Assembly (NCBI RefSeq): GCF_035083965.1
Contig: NC_089725.1
Coordinates: 29,211,925 to 29,275,924, forward strand
Direction of reading: 5' to 3'
From: Branchiostoma lanceolatum
Lineage: Eukaryota; Chordata; Leptocardii; Amphioxiformes; Branchiostomatidae
DNA length: 64,000 bases
Below the pieces are notes generated by a model. The model saw nothing but the letters and a program-made list of their open reading frames with translations. It did no database searches and was not told where the DNA came from. Of this stretch, positions 46,275-57,241 are shown one piece after another; position 1 is the stretch's first letter, and each line of letters opens with the position of its first letter. The position numbers and the translations under genes are program-made.

Positions 46275-46373
46275 GCCTGGTATGCAAACCTATTATAGCT
46301 CCTGTGTGTCTCCTCTCATGTATTTGCATGGAGGACAAGAGACTCGGGAGCCATTATAGGTTTGGATACCAGT
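46275..46373. mobile_element. M4 hairpin element
   Basis: GCCTGGTATGCAAACCTATT and ATAGGTTTGGATACCAG with CTCCTGTGTGTCTCC opposite GAGACTCGGGAG. TA precedes the left tip. Confidence 0.6.
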
Positions 46374-46506
46374 AGCCTGAACGCAATCAAGCTCCTATAA
46401 CGGCTTGCCGCCCCGGAGAGAAACCCCCGGACAGCTGGAGTTTGTGTTACTAGTATACAGACTAGGATACCAAGCTATGTCGAGAAGCTGTGATCATTTT
46501 GAAGGC

Positions 46507-49110
46507 CTAGTTTTTCTGCCTCAGAACGTAGCCAGGGGCCGTGTTTGTCCTGAGGGACTTGGTGGCGACCTTGTCCTCCAGCTGGAGTTTTCTGTTGGGG
46601 CGCGGCGAGGGCGTGGGGGCGGGGCTCCAATCCAGCTGGTTCCGCAGCGGTGTGAGAGAGGCTGCCATCTGTCAGAGAACAAGGAAGCACCGTACTGTAA
46701 ATTTGTAGCTTGTACCACTAGATTCAGTAACAACACAGTACTGTCACTGAATGAAACAAAATGACATTGTCGATCAGTTGTCTATGTCATGATTAAGGTT
46801 ATATTGAAGAATTCTATATTTACCATCTTAAAAGCAACAATCTTTAAATGTAAGTGTTAATGAATTTGAAATTATTTCTGGAGACGAACATAATAAACAT
46901 CGATAAGAAGAAAAAAAATTCATATAAGTACAAACCTTTGCTTCATCCTTGTGTGGTCTGAAGAGAACCCTGTCTGTCTTGGTGATAGCAGCAGGCTGCT
47001 CCATAAGTACTTCCTTAGTTCTCTTTGCCTTCTCAAGAACTGCTGGGATGGTCTGGAGAAAGATAATCACAATAGATGTCAACGATGCTAGCCTGATTCT
47101 AGGGCCAACATGCCAAAGAAATTTTACAATAGAAAGAGGGTCAAAGTAAGACCGTCTAACTCAGGGGTAGCTGCTATAAGATTTCCTTGAGGACATAACC
47201 GGTACTAGCCCTAGAGCTAAGAAACTGACCTGTGTAGGCAAGTCTGACATCCAGGCTACAAAGGTACTAGTACTATTATCAAATTCTATGTTGACCATTC
47301 AGTAGGTCACCATGCTATTGTATCCCTTTCCTCTGGAACAAAAATCTCTGCACTACTCAATACTCAATGTGCTAAGTACAACCCTGCAGAACTTCTGTTG
47401 GGATTGAAGAAAATAACAGCTTAAAACTTTGCAAGCTACAAATACAGACTTCGACTTATGCATTACATGGCAGAAAACAGAAATAAATTGTTTTCAGCCC
47501 TATCTGATATACATTGTGATAGTGTACAATACTGAAACACACCTTGATCTGCTGTCCTAAGGTGTGCATGGAGTCCCTCATTCTGTCCAGAAGACTCTGA
47601 TCATCTGGGTCAAATGTGAGGAAAAACATTACTATCACAATAGTATACGTAAAACATTTGCATCACATGATTGGATGGTTTGCACAAGAAAACCGTTCTC
47701 CTGTGCAGAGCCTCGCCCACGGTCTATACAATATACCTTGGGAAGGCTCTACTAAACCGGGCTGAGGTTTCCACTTTTGTGGGTGTGGCATCTAAAATTA
47801 AACCAGATATCAGCTAATCAGAGAACTGGCTTTACCTAAAGAAAACATTTAGGCAATTTTCTGATTGGCTGACAGCTGGTTAGCAGCTAGCCTGGTTTCA
47901 ACCAAGCCCCGTGTCCGCTCGCCGCCTGTAACGGCTATCCACCCACGGGGAGGGGAGAGAAACCCCCGGACAGCTGGAGTTTGCGTTATACAGACTAGTT
48001 AGCAGCCATGCCCACAAAAGTGGAAACCTCAGCTTGGTTCAGCAGAGCCTTCTCTTCATATATTGTATTAGCTAATTTAGCTTGGTATCCAAACCTATCA
48101 TAGTCATAGCTCCCGAGTCTCCTCTCAACAAATACATGTAGTTGTGTAGAGGAGACTGGGGAGCTATAATAAATGCAGAAATGTCTGCGGTGGTTTATGT
48201 TTGCGGTTTTCGCGGTGACCTCTTTACCGCAAACTTAAAACCATCGCAAAAAGCTGTTCCATCGTGTGACTGTAGCGCTACTATTGCTTCAAACGTGAAC
48301 TCAAAACCACCGTGAACACTCTATTTTCTCCCCACCACGAAATTAAATCCCTGCAAACATAATGCATTTACAGTAGGTTTGGATACCAGGCTAATATTGT
48401 ATGGGCCGTGGACGAGGCTCAGCGAATGAAGGAAACTGGACTACTGGTAAATGACTGGTGAGAACATGAAGACATATACCTGCTGGATCGCAGTCTTCAG
48501 GTATGACCAAGGAACTTTCCACCTTTGGGACATAGTGATCCTGTAAATACATATATATGTACGAGTTAACAAGATTATGAATGATCTTTACTGCAAAATA
48601 CAAAATCTATTCTTTATAGATATATAGCTTACGATCCTTTGAGGCTGTAGGGGGAGGTATTCAAGTAACTAGAGTAGACAAACCAGTGCGGTCGTCTGGG
48701 CCTTCAGTTTCTTGGAGAGTTGTTGGGTTATCTTCTGCGGACAGATCTTCCTCTTCCTTGTGGTGGTGCAGATCAGGTTGTCTAGCTCCTGCTCCGCTGT
48801 CGTCTCCTGCTGCTCGTCGTTCTGCTTGTCATTCTTGCCCGTTTGCGGATCTGTGGGAAGGACGAAACCCGTTCTAAACTTAATAATGTTGTTGTCGCCG
48901 AGACCCACCCACCGACTACAAGAACACCAAAATTCAAGTATACAGGCGAATTTTCGATGCTGTAAACGCCTGTATCTTTACCAACGATATCTCTAGATTT
49001 TCAGAACATCTACGTGGCCATAAACGTTCTGCAACTGATCGAAAACCGTCCAGATAACATTACAAAAACTCGGTTTTCCTACCTGACGCTTCAGGATGAC
49101 TTTCCGCCAT
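46507..49110 (-). CDS. NSL1: NSL1-like MIS12 kinetochore complex subunit (198 aa)
   Basis: NSL1 with MIS12, DSN1 and PMF1 links the centromere to the NDC80 complex. Exons in transcript order: 49110-49083, 48850-48684, 48540-48480, 47604-47543, 47052-46936, 46668-46507; phases agree. Best match is to the middle of the human protein: EQELDNLICTTTRKRKICPQ and KLKAQ align with the EDQFDEIIVDIATKRKQYPR region, and LVIPEDCDPA with LKYDPDPAP. The tail (RNQLDWSPAPTPSPRPN, ending GYVLRQKN) is Pro-rich. It lacks the long N-terminal part of the human protein (281 aa): either it is truly short or an upstream exon is unseen. The head-to-head neighbour TATDN3, as I recall from human 1q32, supports the call. 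Introns contain nested hairpin elements. Confidence 0.82.
47703..48424. mobile_element. Nest of hairpin elements in NSL1 intron 3
   Basis: Outer arms GAGCCTCGCCCACGGTCTAT and ATGGGCCGTGGACGAGGCTC enclose a second hairpin at about 47738-48062 (GAAGGCTCTACTAAACCGGG opposite its complement). That in turn holds a GCCTGG-type block at about 47889-47999. An M4 element at about 48080-48391 is also enclosed and is split by an M2 element at about 48173-48375. Confidence 0.65.
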
Positions 49111-49346
49111 CTTGAAATTTTCCCGCTTACAAACGACGCACGCGCAGTAGTTATTTAGTTAAGGTTAAAGGTGAAGCTAAGGTTAGAGGTCAAACACGTT
49201 TCTAGTGAAAGCCTGTAGTGCAGGATGGGCGTTTTGAAGATAAGTTGGTTTTAATTTCGGGTTTTAGAGATGGTGTCCTAACTTTTGAGTTACATTTGGA
49301 GTTTGCAGATGTAGTCAGTTAAAAGGAAAGAGGACTGGATAAGAAA
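49111..49346. promoter_or_regulatory. Likely bidirectional promoter NSL1/TATDN3
   Basis: Only 236 bp separate the two divergent start codons, so both 5'UTRs and core promoters must lie here. No TATA box is evident. Confidence 0.6.
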
Positions 49347-52300
49347 ATGGAAGGATACATCGACTGCCACTGTCACATTTCCGCGGAGGAGTTTGACAAG
49401 GTAGGGAAGAACAGATCTCACTCTGAGATGATCTTCAAGTTCCCTCATCACTTGTACTGTGTTGTCCAGATCCATCTTGTTCTAGGTCCATTCCACTCCT
49501 CTGATCTCTTGCCTGTCGAAATGGAGATAGAATGGGACGGATACCAGGCTACACTTGCCTTGCATCCTGTCCAGATTTTTGGTTTATACTTTATATACGC
49601 CAAAAATAATTACTCAAGCAACTGGATAAGATTTTGAAACAGTCAGACGTTTCAGACAGTATCCACTGTCTTTCGTCAGTGACTAACGATAGGACTGAGA
49701 ACACCAGCTTTATACGAAAACTCTGAATGGATATGTTAATGAGGTAAAGACAATTTAGGATGTCTTGAAGTAGTCTTCAAAAGGAAGATTAATTCAAGAC
49801 AAAGTTATGCCAATAGTTCAATTAGCTACTGTTGTTCTAGTACAGTAACTAAATGTTGCTTGTCCGGGGGTGGGGGGTGGTGGGCAGTGCATTATCCCAG
49901 GTGCCTTTCCTGTTGAGGGCGGGGTTGTACATCCTCTCAGGGTTTGCGGAAAAAGCTGGCCCTGTCTACCTGGCCTGTCTACCCTGGCTATCTACCCTTT
50001 TTGGACCCCAAGGGCATGCATGGGGGCTTTGCATCTGATTGAAATTTCTTGAGGAAAACCTGGGTCAGTGGCAATCCCAGCTGTGGGTGGGCTGGATCAT
50101 ACTGTTGGAGGATAGGGACAGTTATGAGCAACTCCACCAACACTGGAAGAAAATCTATTATTGATTAACAAACATCTAAGTATACAATAAAATGTACTAG
50201 GATTGTTACACTAGATAGAAGAAGAGGTGTGATGGGGTACAGGATAAACAAAGAAAACTGATAGGATGGTTTGCCAGAGCAGCAGCTGCTAAAGATTTCG
50301 TCAGTATCTGAGCTACAGTAACTCCCAGGAATGTCATACATCTGTTGTGGATTTAGCTGTTGTGACAAACAAAGGTCCTATTGTTGTCTGGCCCATCCCA
50401 CCAGTTTTCTTTGCTTCCTTGTATTACTTTCTACTTCAATTTTGTTTAACATTTCAAGAACATTTTATTGTATGCATGTACTTGGAACTTTTTTTCCTGT
50501 CTTGGTGGAATTGCTTTACCAGCTTCACCCACACCCCCGCCCCAACACAATAGGCATTGTCTTCCATCCAGCTCACACACGTCTGGAATTGCATTGACCC
50601 AGTTTTCCTGCAGGAAATTCCATTAAAGCCCAAACCCCCATGCATACCCTTGGGGCCCAAAAAAGGTAGACTGCCAGTGTAGACAGGCCAGGTAGACAGG
50701 GCCAGCTTTTTCCGCAATCCCCATCCTCTCATATATTGCTTCTCTAATTCCCCGTTCGAACCAGCGTTCTTCACGATCTAGGATGTCCGTGGATTCGAAA
50801 TTGAATGAGTGTCCCTGGTTGTGTTTTAGATGGTGGTAAATGGCAGAGGAGTAGCGGTTAGCGCTCTTTCTGCAATGTTCCTTGTACCTTTCTTTTAGTG
50901 GTCGACTTGTCTCCCCAATGTACATGTTATTGCAGTTCGGTTCCTCACATTTCAGTTTGTAGATGACATTGGCTTTGATGCCTTTTTCAGGCCTGTCTTT
51001 TGGATGGACTAGTTTCTGCCTGAGAGTTGAGTGAGGTTTGAAGTTAGTGGCAATGTTGAAGTTTTGGAAAATACGTCTGAGTTTTTCCGATACTCCTTGG
51101 ACGTAGGGAATGGTAATGTTGACCTTGTTTCTGTTGGTCAATGGTCTGCACTTGAGTGTTTTCTTAGACTGGTCAGAAGGTTTGAGGGCCTTGTTGAAGG
51201 TCCAATTTTGGTAGCCACACTTGGCTAGAGCCACACGGAGATGTCTTTGTTCTTCTGTTTTTGCTTCGTCTGAGGTAATGACATTGTCTGCTCGATGGAA
51301 GAGAGTTTTAATCACTGCTAGTTTGTGTTCCAAAGGGTGATGGGAATCAAAGGCCAGATATTGATCAGTGTGGGTCGGTTTCCTGTACACTTCGAACTGA
51401 AGGTTGCCATCCTTCTCTATGATGGTTTTGGTGTCTAAGAAGGGGAGCATGTTGTTTTGACACGACTCCTGTGTGAACTTGATGTTGTCATCTACCTGGT
51501 TAATATGGTCAAAGAAGTCATCAGCTACTCTCTTCTTTAGCCTACACCAAGTGTCGTCTACATAGCGAAACCAGTTTGCTGGGGGAGGGCCATTGAAAGT
51601 ACTGAGGGCTTTGTTCTCAAACTTCTCCATATACAGGTTCACAACAATGGGCGATACCGGTGACCCCATAGCACAGCCGTGCACTTGCTGGAAAAACTGT
51701 TGTTTGTAAGTGAAATAAGTGCACCCTAGGCAGAGGTCTAGCAGTTCACATATGTGGTCCACGGAGAGTTTGGTTCTGTCTGCAAGTGTGTCGTCGGCCT
51801 CCAAGGCTTCCCTAACTACCGATACTGCCTCCTTAGGGGGTATGCAAGTGAAAAGCGAGCACACATCATATGAAGTGATGATTTCATCTTCCGCTACAGT
51901 GATGTCTTTGATTTTTTGGACGAAGTCTGCACTATTCTGTACATGGTGTTGAGACTTTCCCACCAACGGTCCCAAGATCTTAGCCAGATAACCTGCTAGG
52001 TTATAAGTGACAGATCCTATACCGGATACTATGGGTCGTAGAGGGACACCGGGTTTGTGGATTTTGGGAAGGCCGTAGAATGCTGGGGGTTGTTCTGTAT
52101 TGGGATTGAGCTTGAAATAGGTGGCCTGGTCCAGAAACTTGTTACTGTACTACTACTTACATTTAGTTACTGTACTAGAACGACAGTAGCTAATTGAACT
52201 ATTGGCATAACTTTGTCTTGAATTAATCTTCCTTTTGAAGACTACTTCAAGACATCCTAAATTGTCTTTACCTCATTAACATATCCATTCAGAGTTTTCG

Positions 52301-55300
52301 TATAAAGCTGGTGTTCTCAGTCCTATCGTTAGTCACTGACGAAAGACAGTGGATACTGTCTGAAACGTCTGACTGTTTCAAAATCTTATCCAGTTGCTTG
52401 AGTAATTATTTTTGGCGTATCTTATTACCTGTATGTCTAACCTTCATCAACGTATACTTTATATACATATTTTAAGTGCATGCACATTGAATTTGATGTC
52501 AACACATGTGTATATAAAACGTTCGACAGTGTACACGCACTATACACACGTATCTATATAAACTTGTATAATTAACAACATAAAGAAATTATTGAATCAG
52601 TATGGTAGATGAATAGATGAAGATCAAAGGTTAAAAATTAAAGTTTCATATCACAGAATGCATATTAACATTTTAGCAATAGTTTCATTGCCCATCATGT
52701 TCTTTGTCTTGTCAGGATCTGGATGAAGTTATAACTAGAGGAAAAGAGGTGAGTTAAGACATTGTAATGTTCATGTTGATTTGTGTTAGCAGTATATGAG
52801 AACTGACAATAATTGACCTACAAGTACTAGTAACACAGCATGGCTAAGTCCATATATATAAATGTTTGAGATTTATGATTGAAGTTCTGTTATCAGTTGT
52901 GTTATCATTTCTCTCAGGCTGGCATCAGTGTAATTGTTGCTGTTGCAGAGTTTCCTTGGGAAGCTCCCAAGATTCTTAGTCTATCTCAAAAGTGAGTAAA
53001 GAACTGAAGAAGTCTGCATACATGTTTTCATTTGTTTTTTTTTTATTTGAGATTCTTTGACTGTAGGTATACATCAAACAACTGTCAAACTATTGTATGT
53101 TACTATGATAATGGTCCTCTTCACTACTAGTATGTGAGAGAATTTCTGCTACACATGTATACTTTTAAATCTTATTTCACAGATATAAAGACTTCATTTT
53201 CCCATGCCTTGGGGTACATCCTGTCCAGGTAGGGGCTCTTTTAACATGTAGATAGCACCAGTATTCTAGTATGTGTAACAAGTCCATTATCCTTAATTTG
53301 TATATTTGACTATTCCTGGATGGTGCATAATGTATTTAAAACAGAATTGTTATGAACACATTTTTTTTTCTTTCATACAGGCTGAACCACCAGATTCTCA
53401 AAGGAGTGTGACTTTGGAGGTAAAGTTTTAAAAAACATATTGACCAGAGGTTACTAGTAGATGATGATGATGATGTTCGTCCATTTTAGTCAATGATGAC
53501 CTTGACTAGTAGATTCTACATGCATATCTGTAACAGTTCATGTAATAAGTTATGTAACATTATTGTTTTGTGAACTTTATCTATGTATCTGACTCATGTG
53601 GTGGATGGTGTATAATTTCCAGGACCTTGGGCAAGTGGAGCCTGTGATCGACGATAATGTGGAAAAATTAGTTGGTATTGGAGAGGTATGTTTTAGCTCG
53701 TAATGTCTTTAGATTCTATTGCTTTCCCAGATGTAATTTCTCTTCTGTGTAAATGTCAAATGTTGCAGTTAAATATTAGCTTGGAATCAAGCCTTGTTAG
53801 CTTTAGTCCACTTCCAGTTGTTAGTCCAATTGTCACCTTCAGTCCACTTCCCTCAGTAGTAACCATTGTAAGCTGACTCAGAGCTAACAACTAGACTGGA
53901 TTCCATGCTAGTCCAGGTTATGCTTACCGTAATGTTCAACATTTGCTCTTCTTGTGCAGGTTGGTCTAGACTTCACACCATACAACGTAAAGGGTGAAAA
54001 TGACAAAGATGTACAGAGACAGGTGTTCGCAAGGCAGGTGAGATTCACATATGCTTAAATTACCTTTATCTTTGGGAGGTAGAGTTGAACAACAAAGATG
54101 ACTGGCTTTCCGTAAGTTATTGCTAAGACTCAAGTACTTATATACATGTACCAGTATGTAGGAGGAATGTCGGAGGGCAGCCATTGAGTGCACTTAGTAT
54201 AGGATATGAGGGAAAGGGGATCAATAGTGGTTTGCTACTGTACAGATGAGGAAGTTCTGCAGAAAGGAGTTCTAGTTTCCTCAAGTTTTCTCTGCACATG
54301 TCACCTTGGAAAAGGGACTCAAACATGTTTCTTTACAATACTACTAAAATGACAGACTCAAAAACTGGATCCAAGGCTATGTCCAGTCAGCTTTATGTTG
54401 GCCACAGGTATTTTTGCATGTCAGCCCTTTTGTTATCATGTTGTGAACATCCATGATTGTATATTTGCTCAGCAGTGATTCTTGTTGATGTTTCAGATTC
54501 ATCTGGAATGCTTTTATTGATTTGCACTTTCAGATTGACTTGGCCAAGAAGTTTGATTTACCAGTGTAAGTTCAAATTTCTGTTTATTTTTTTGATATAG
54601 TGAGATTAGTCAGTTTCACAGCTACAAGACTGACAGTATCATACTTAAATATACCAGTGTATTTTTTTAGACAATTTTTGTGCTACCTATTGCATGTATT
54701 TTAAATGTTTAACAGTTACTTTGTATATATATATATATATTGCTGATATGATTATATTTTCCCATCTTGCAGGAATGTGCACTCTCGCTCGGCTGGGAGG
54801 CCAGTTATCCAGCTGCTAAAAGAGCAGGGTAATTGATTGCAAAATTTTTGCTACATATCATTTGTTGTAGAATAAGGTACTACAGCTTCCGAAAATAATT
54901 TCATCTAGTTGGTAGAATATAGGATATAGGAGATTCTTTTTACACAACCAGGTAATCTCATGAGATTACTTGGTTGTGTAAAACTGTACTACAGCTGTAG
55001 TATATTCATTTATAATTAAGGCCTACAACCTATTAAGTTAAGTTCAAACAAATACTGCATCTGTTGCTTTAGAATATACACTCTTGTAGAGAGAAACTAG
55101 ATCAAACTGTGGGTAGAAAATAGAGTTAATCACTGAAGTTTACCTTCCTTTCCCAGGAGCGACCAAAGTGCTGCTGCATGCCTTTGATGGGAAGGTATCT
55201 GTGGCTCTGCAGGGGGTCCAGAGTGGCTACTTCTTCTCCGTTCCCCCCTGCATCGTCAGGAGTGAACAGGTTTGTCAGCTTTTCCTGGTCCAGCATTGTG

Positions 55301-57010
55301 TCTTACTTCTACTTGTGCATAGTCCATATAGAATTCGAAACTGGTCTGAGTGGAAAAGACCTGACAGAAATGATGTATAACCGCGAATACTGGAAGCAGA
55401 ACTTTGTATTCGCTTCAACTCGCTGAGTATGACCATGTATGTATGTATGTATTTATGTATGTGCATAGTCCCATTTTACGTACCACCTTCTTTAGATTAT
55501 GGTGTACCTATGTTTTTCGGGATGTCCCTGTAGCTTAACTGGTAGCAGCCCCACAGTTGAGCTCCTGGTTCCAACCCTGGGAAGCTGGGGCTGCACCGAG
55601 GACATAAAATTGGGGACTTTATTTTGTTTCTCAAGCATGTTAAAGGGAAGGGCTAGCAATCATTTCCTGTAAAATGTACCCTGCTACTGAAACAGCAAGT
55701 AAGCTTGCTGACCTATTTGTCACTAGGTAGCACATTTGTTTCAGATATTCCTTACTAGAGAGGACTAATCTGTTGTATTAGATACTGAAGATCATTGACA
55801 CTTATCATATTAAAGGCATTGAGCCGCACGGTCCATCATTTCTTCCTGCTCCAGAAACAGAAGCTTGTGAAGGCTATCCCCCTGGAGAACCTGATGCTGG
55901 AGACAGATTCACCTGCACTGGGGCCTGTCAAACTGGTAACAAACTTACACACTGTTCCTGTCCCACCATCATTTGCATGGTTTTTATTTTTTATTTTTTT
56001 ATTTATTCATCTTTAGGGTAGTCCCTTCAGTTAATTCAATAACTGATTTCCAAGGGAGCCCTTGAAATTACAGATAATAAAGGTCATAACATAAAATGAT
56101 AATAAACATAGGAATAATACAGAACAAACTCAATATGGCAAACAATAGCACTGAAATCATCAAACAAAAGTAAACAAATGATGTTGAGAGGGTCAGAGGT
56201 CATAGCAGTAACATAGGAGTAATATAATCATATAATCAAAACAAACTTAATGGTTTTCAGAATGTTACATAGTGAAGTGCCCATTGGACAAAAGATAGTG
56301 GATGCTACCTGAAACGTCTGGCCATTTTTAAATCTATCCGGCTGCTTGAATAACTTTTGTATTTTAATATGTTGCATACTGAAATTCAAGTGGGAGAGAG
56401 CACTGATCTTGAATTATAGTTGAGCAGAACTGTTCACATCTTTAGTTTACAGGAGTCATATCACTGAAATTTGTGCCTGCTGCAATTTTGTTAGTGACCC
56501 TCCATTTGGACAAAGAGGTCGTGGGTTCAAATCCCAGTTGTCGGAAAACTCCACTGTTTATTTTTGCGCGAAAAGAGCTAAGGGAATTTCCCTGGTATGT
56601 ACAATAAACCTGTGAATATCGCACAATACATAGCATCTGTCTTCTCTGTCACGACCAGTAGAAGAGTAGCTTAGCTGTTCATTGAGTTGACTGAGCTAGA
56701 CTGGTTGTAGATCACTTTTACTTTTTACTTTCCGTAGTAGTTATGTCACTGATAATTTCATTGAGGTGACTGAGCTAAACTGGTTCAAGATCATCTGTAC
56801 TTTTCCCTTTCACCAGTAGTCGTCATGTCACTGATGATTTTACTGATTTTATTCCTTGTGTTGCAGGAGAGAAACGAACCAATGAACATCAAGATCTCCT
56901 GTGAGCACATCGCCAGGATCAAGGGCGTCTCCATGGAAACAGTGATGCAGGTGACCACTCAAAATGCACTCAAGCTGTTTCCCAAGATCAAACAACTTCT
57001 TGCAAAATAA
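49347..57010 (+). CDS. TATDN3: TatD-family metal-dependent hydrolase TATDN3 (270 aa)
   Basis: Putative metal-dependent deoxyribonuclease of the TatD amidohydrolase superfamily. Twelve exons: 49347-49400, 52716-52748, 52918-52991, 53183-53228, 53381-53419, 53623-53685, 53960-54037, 54534-54565, 54773-54828, 55157-55269, 55855-55935, 56867-57010. All phases agree; 270 aa against 274 in human. Metal-site motifs in order: DCHCH (residues 6-10), [47 protein letters not shown] and [10 protein letters not shown]. The C-terminal [17 protein letters not shown] is typical of TATDN3. Intron 1 (3.3 kb) contains a Penelope-like element in antisense. Poly(A) signal AATAAA at 57236-57241. Confidence 0.95.
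49599..52452 (-). mobile_element. Penelope-like retroelement with inverted terminal repeats
   Basis: A reverse transcriptase plus GIY-YIG frame lies on the minus strand (from about 52140 to 50722). Visible are [18 protein letters not shown], the RT block YVDD, and a C-terminal GIY-YIG nuclease start ([20 protein letters not shown]). Arms of 261 bp at 49595-49855 and 52160-52420 are near-perfect inverted copies, like the pLTRs of this class, with a 32-bp extension on the right. A 14-bp direct repeat TATACTTTATATAC (49585-49598 and 52453-52466) marks the insertion. The element looks incomplete at the N-terminal side and is interrupted once, near its C-terminus, by a Mutator-like MITE. It is therefore a fossil, but high arm identity suggests a fairly recent one. 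Located in TATDN3 intron 1. Confidence 0.9.
49940..50721. mobile_element. Mutator-like non-autonomous element inside the Penelope copy
   Basis: 782 bp with tips GGGTTTGCGGAAAAAGCTGG and GGGATTGCGGAAAAAGCTGG (complement), and inverted arms of about 110 bp. An exact 10-bp duplication CATCCTCTCA flanks it (49930-49939 and 50722-50731). The long arms and 9-11 bp duplication are typical of the Mutator superfamily. The centre codes for no recognisable protein. Confidence 0.88.
54936..54984. repeat. Small perfect hairpin in TATDN3 intron 9
   Basis: TTTTACACAACCAGGTAATC and GATTACTTGGTTGTGTAAAA meet at CTCATGA. Too short to assign to a family. Confidence 0.6.
55520..55620 (+). repeat. tRNA-derived SINE
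   Basis: CTGTAGCTTAACTGGTAGCA (box A-like) and GGTTCCAACCCTGGG (box B-like) about 30 bp apart, in TATDN3 intron 10. Confidence 0.5.
56490..56640 (+). repeat. tRNA-derived SINE
   Basis: GTCGTGGGTTCAAATCCCAG is a strong box B. It is followed by a non-tRNA body (GCTAAGGGAATTTCCCTGG) in TATDN3 intron 11. Confidence 0.5.
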
Positions 57011-57241
57011 AGATGAATATATAAGGACTTACTCATTGACTGGTCAATTGTACAGGAGAGATGAAAGGCAATATTGATTTATTATTCATTTTTTGAATAG
57101 ATTTTGCTTTATATACAGTTGATGTATAAATGAAAATAGAAATACAGTGGATACTACTGTAATTGTGTTGTACTGTACCTAGCAAGATTAAATACCATGC
57201 CCTGAAAACTACATGGAAAAACTCATTATGAAGACAATAAA

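Noticed and set aside
46475-46736. Two 71-aa minus-strand frames over the NSL1 last exon
   Set aside because: The third frame (46668-46507) is the one that joins in phase with the preceding exon and ends in a plausible tail.
49853-50052. Short plus-strand frames near 49.9 kb
   Set aside because: They read through the inverted arms of the Mutator-like MITE.
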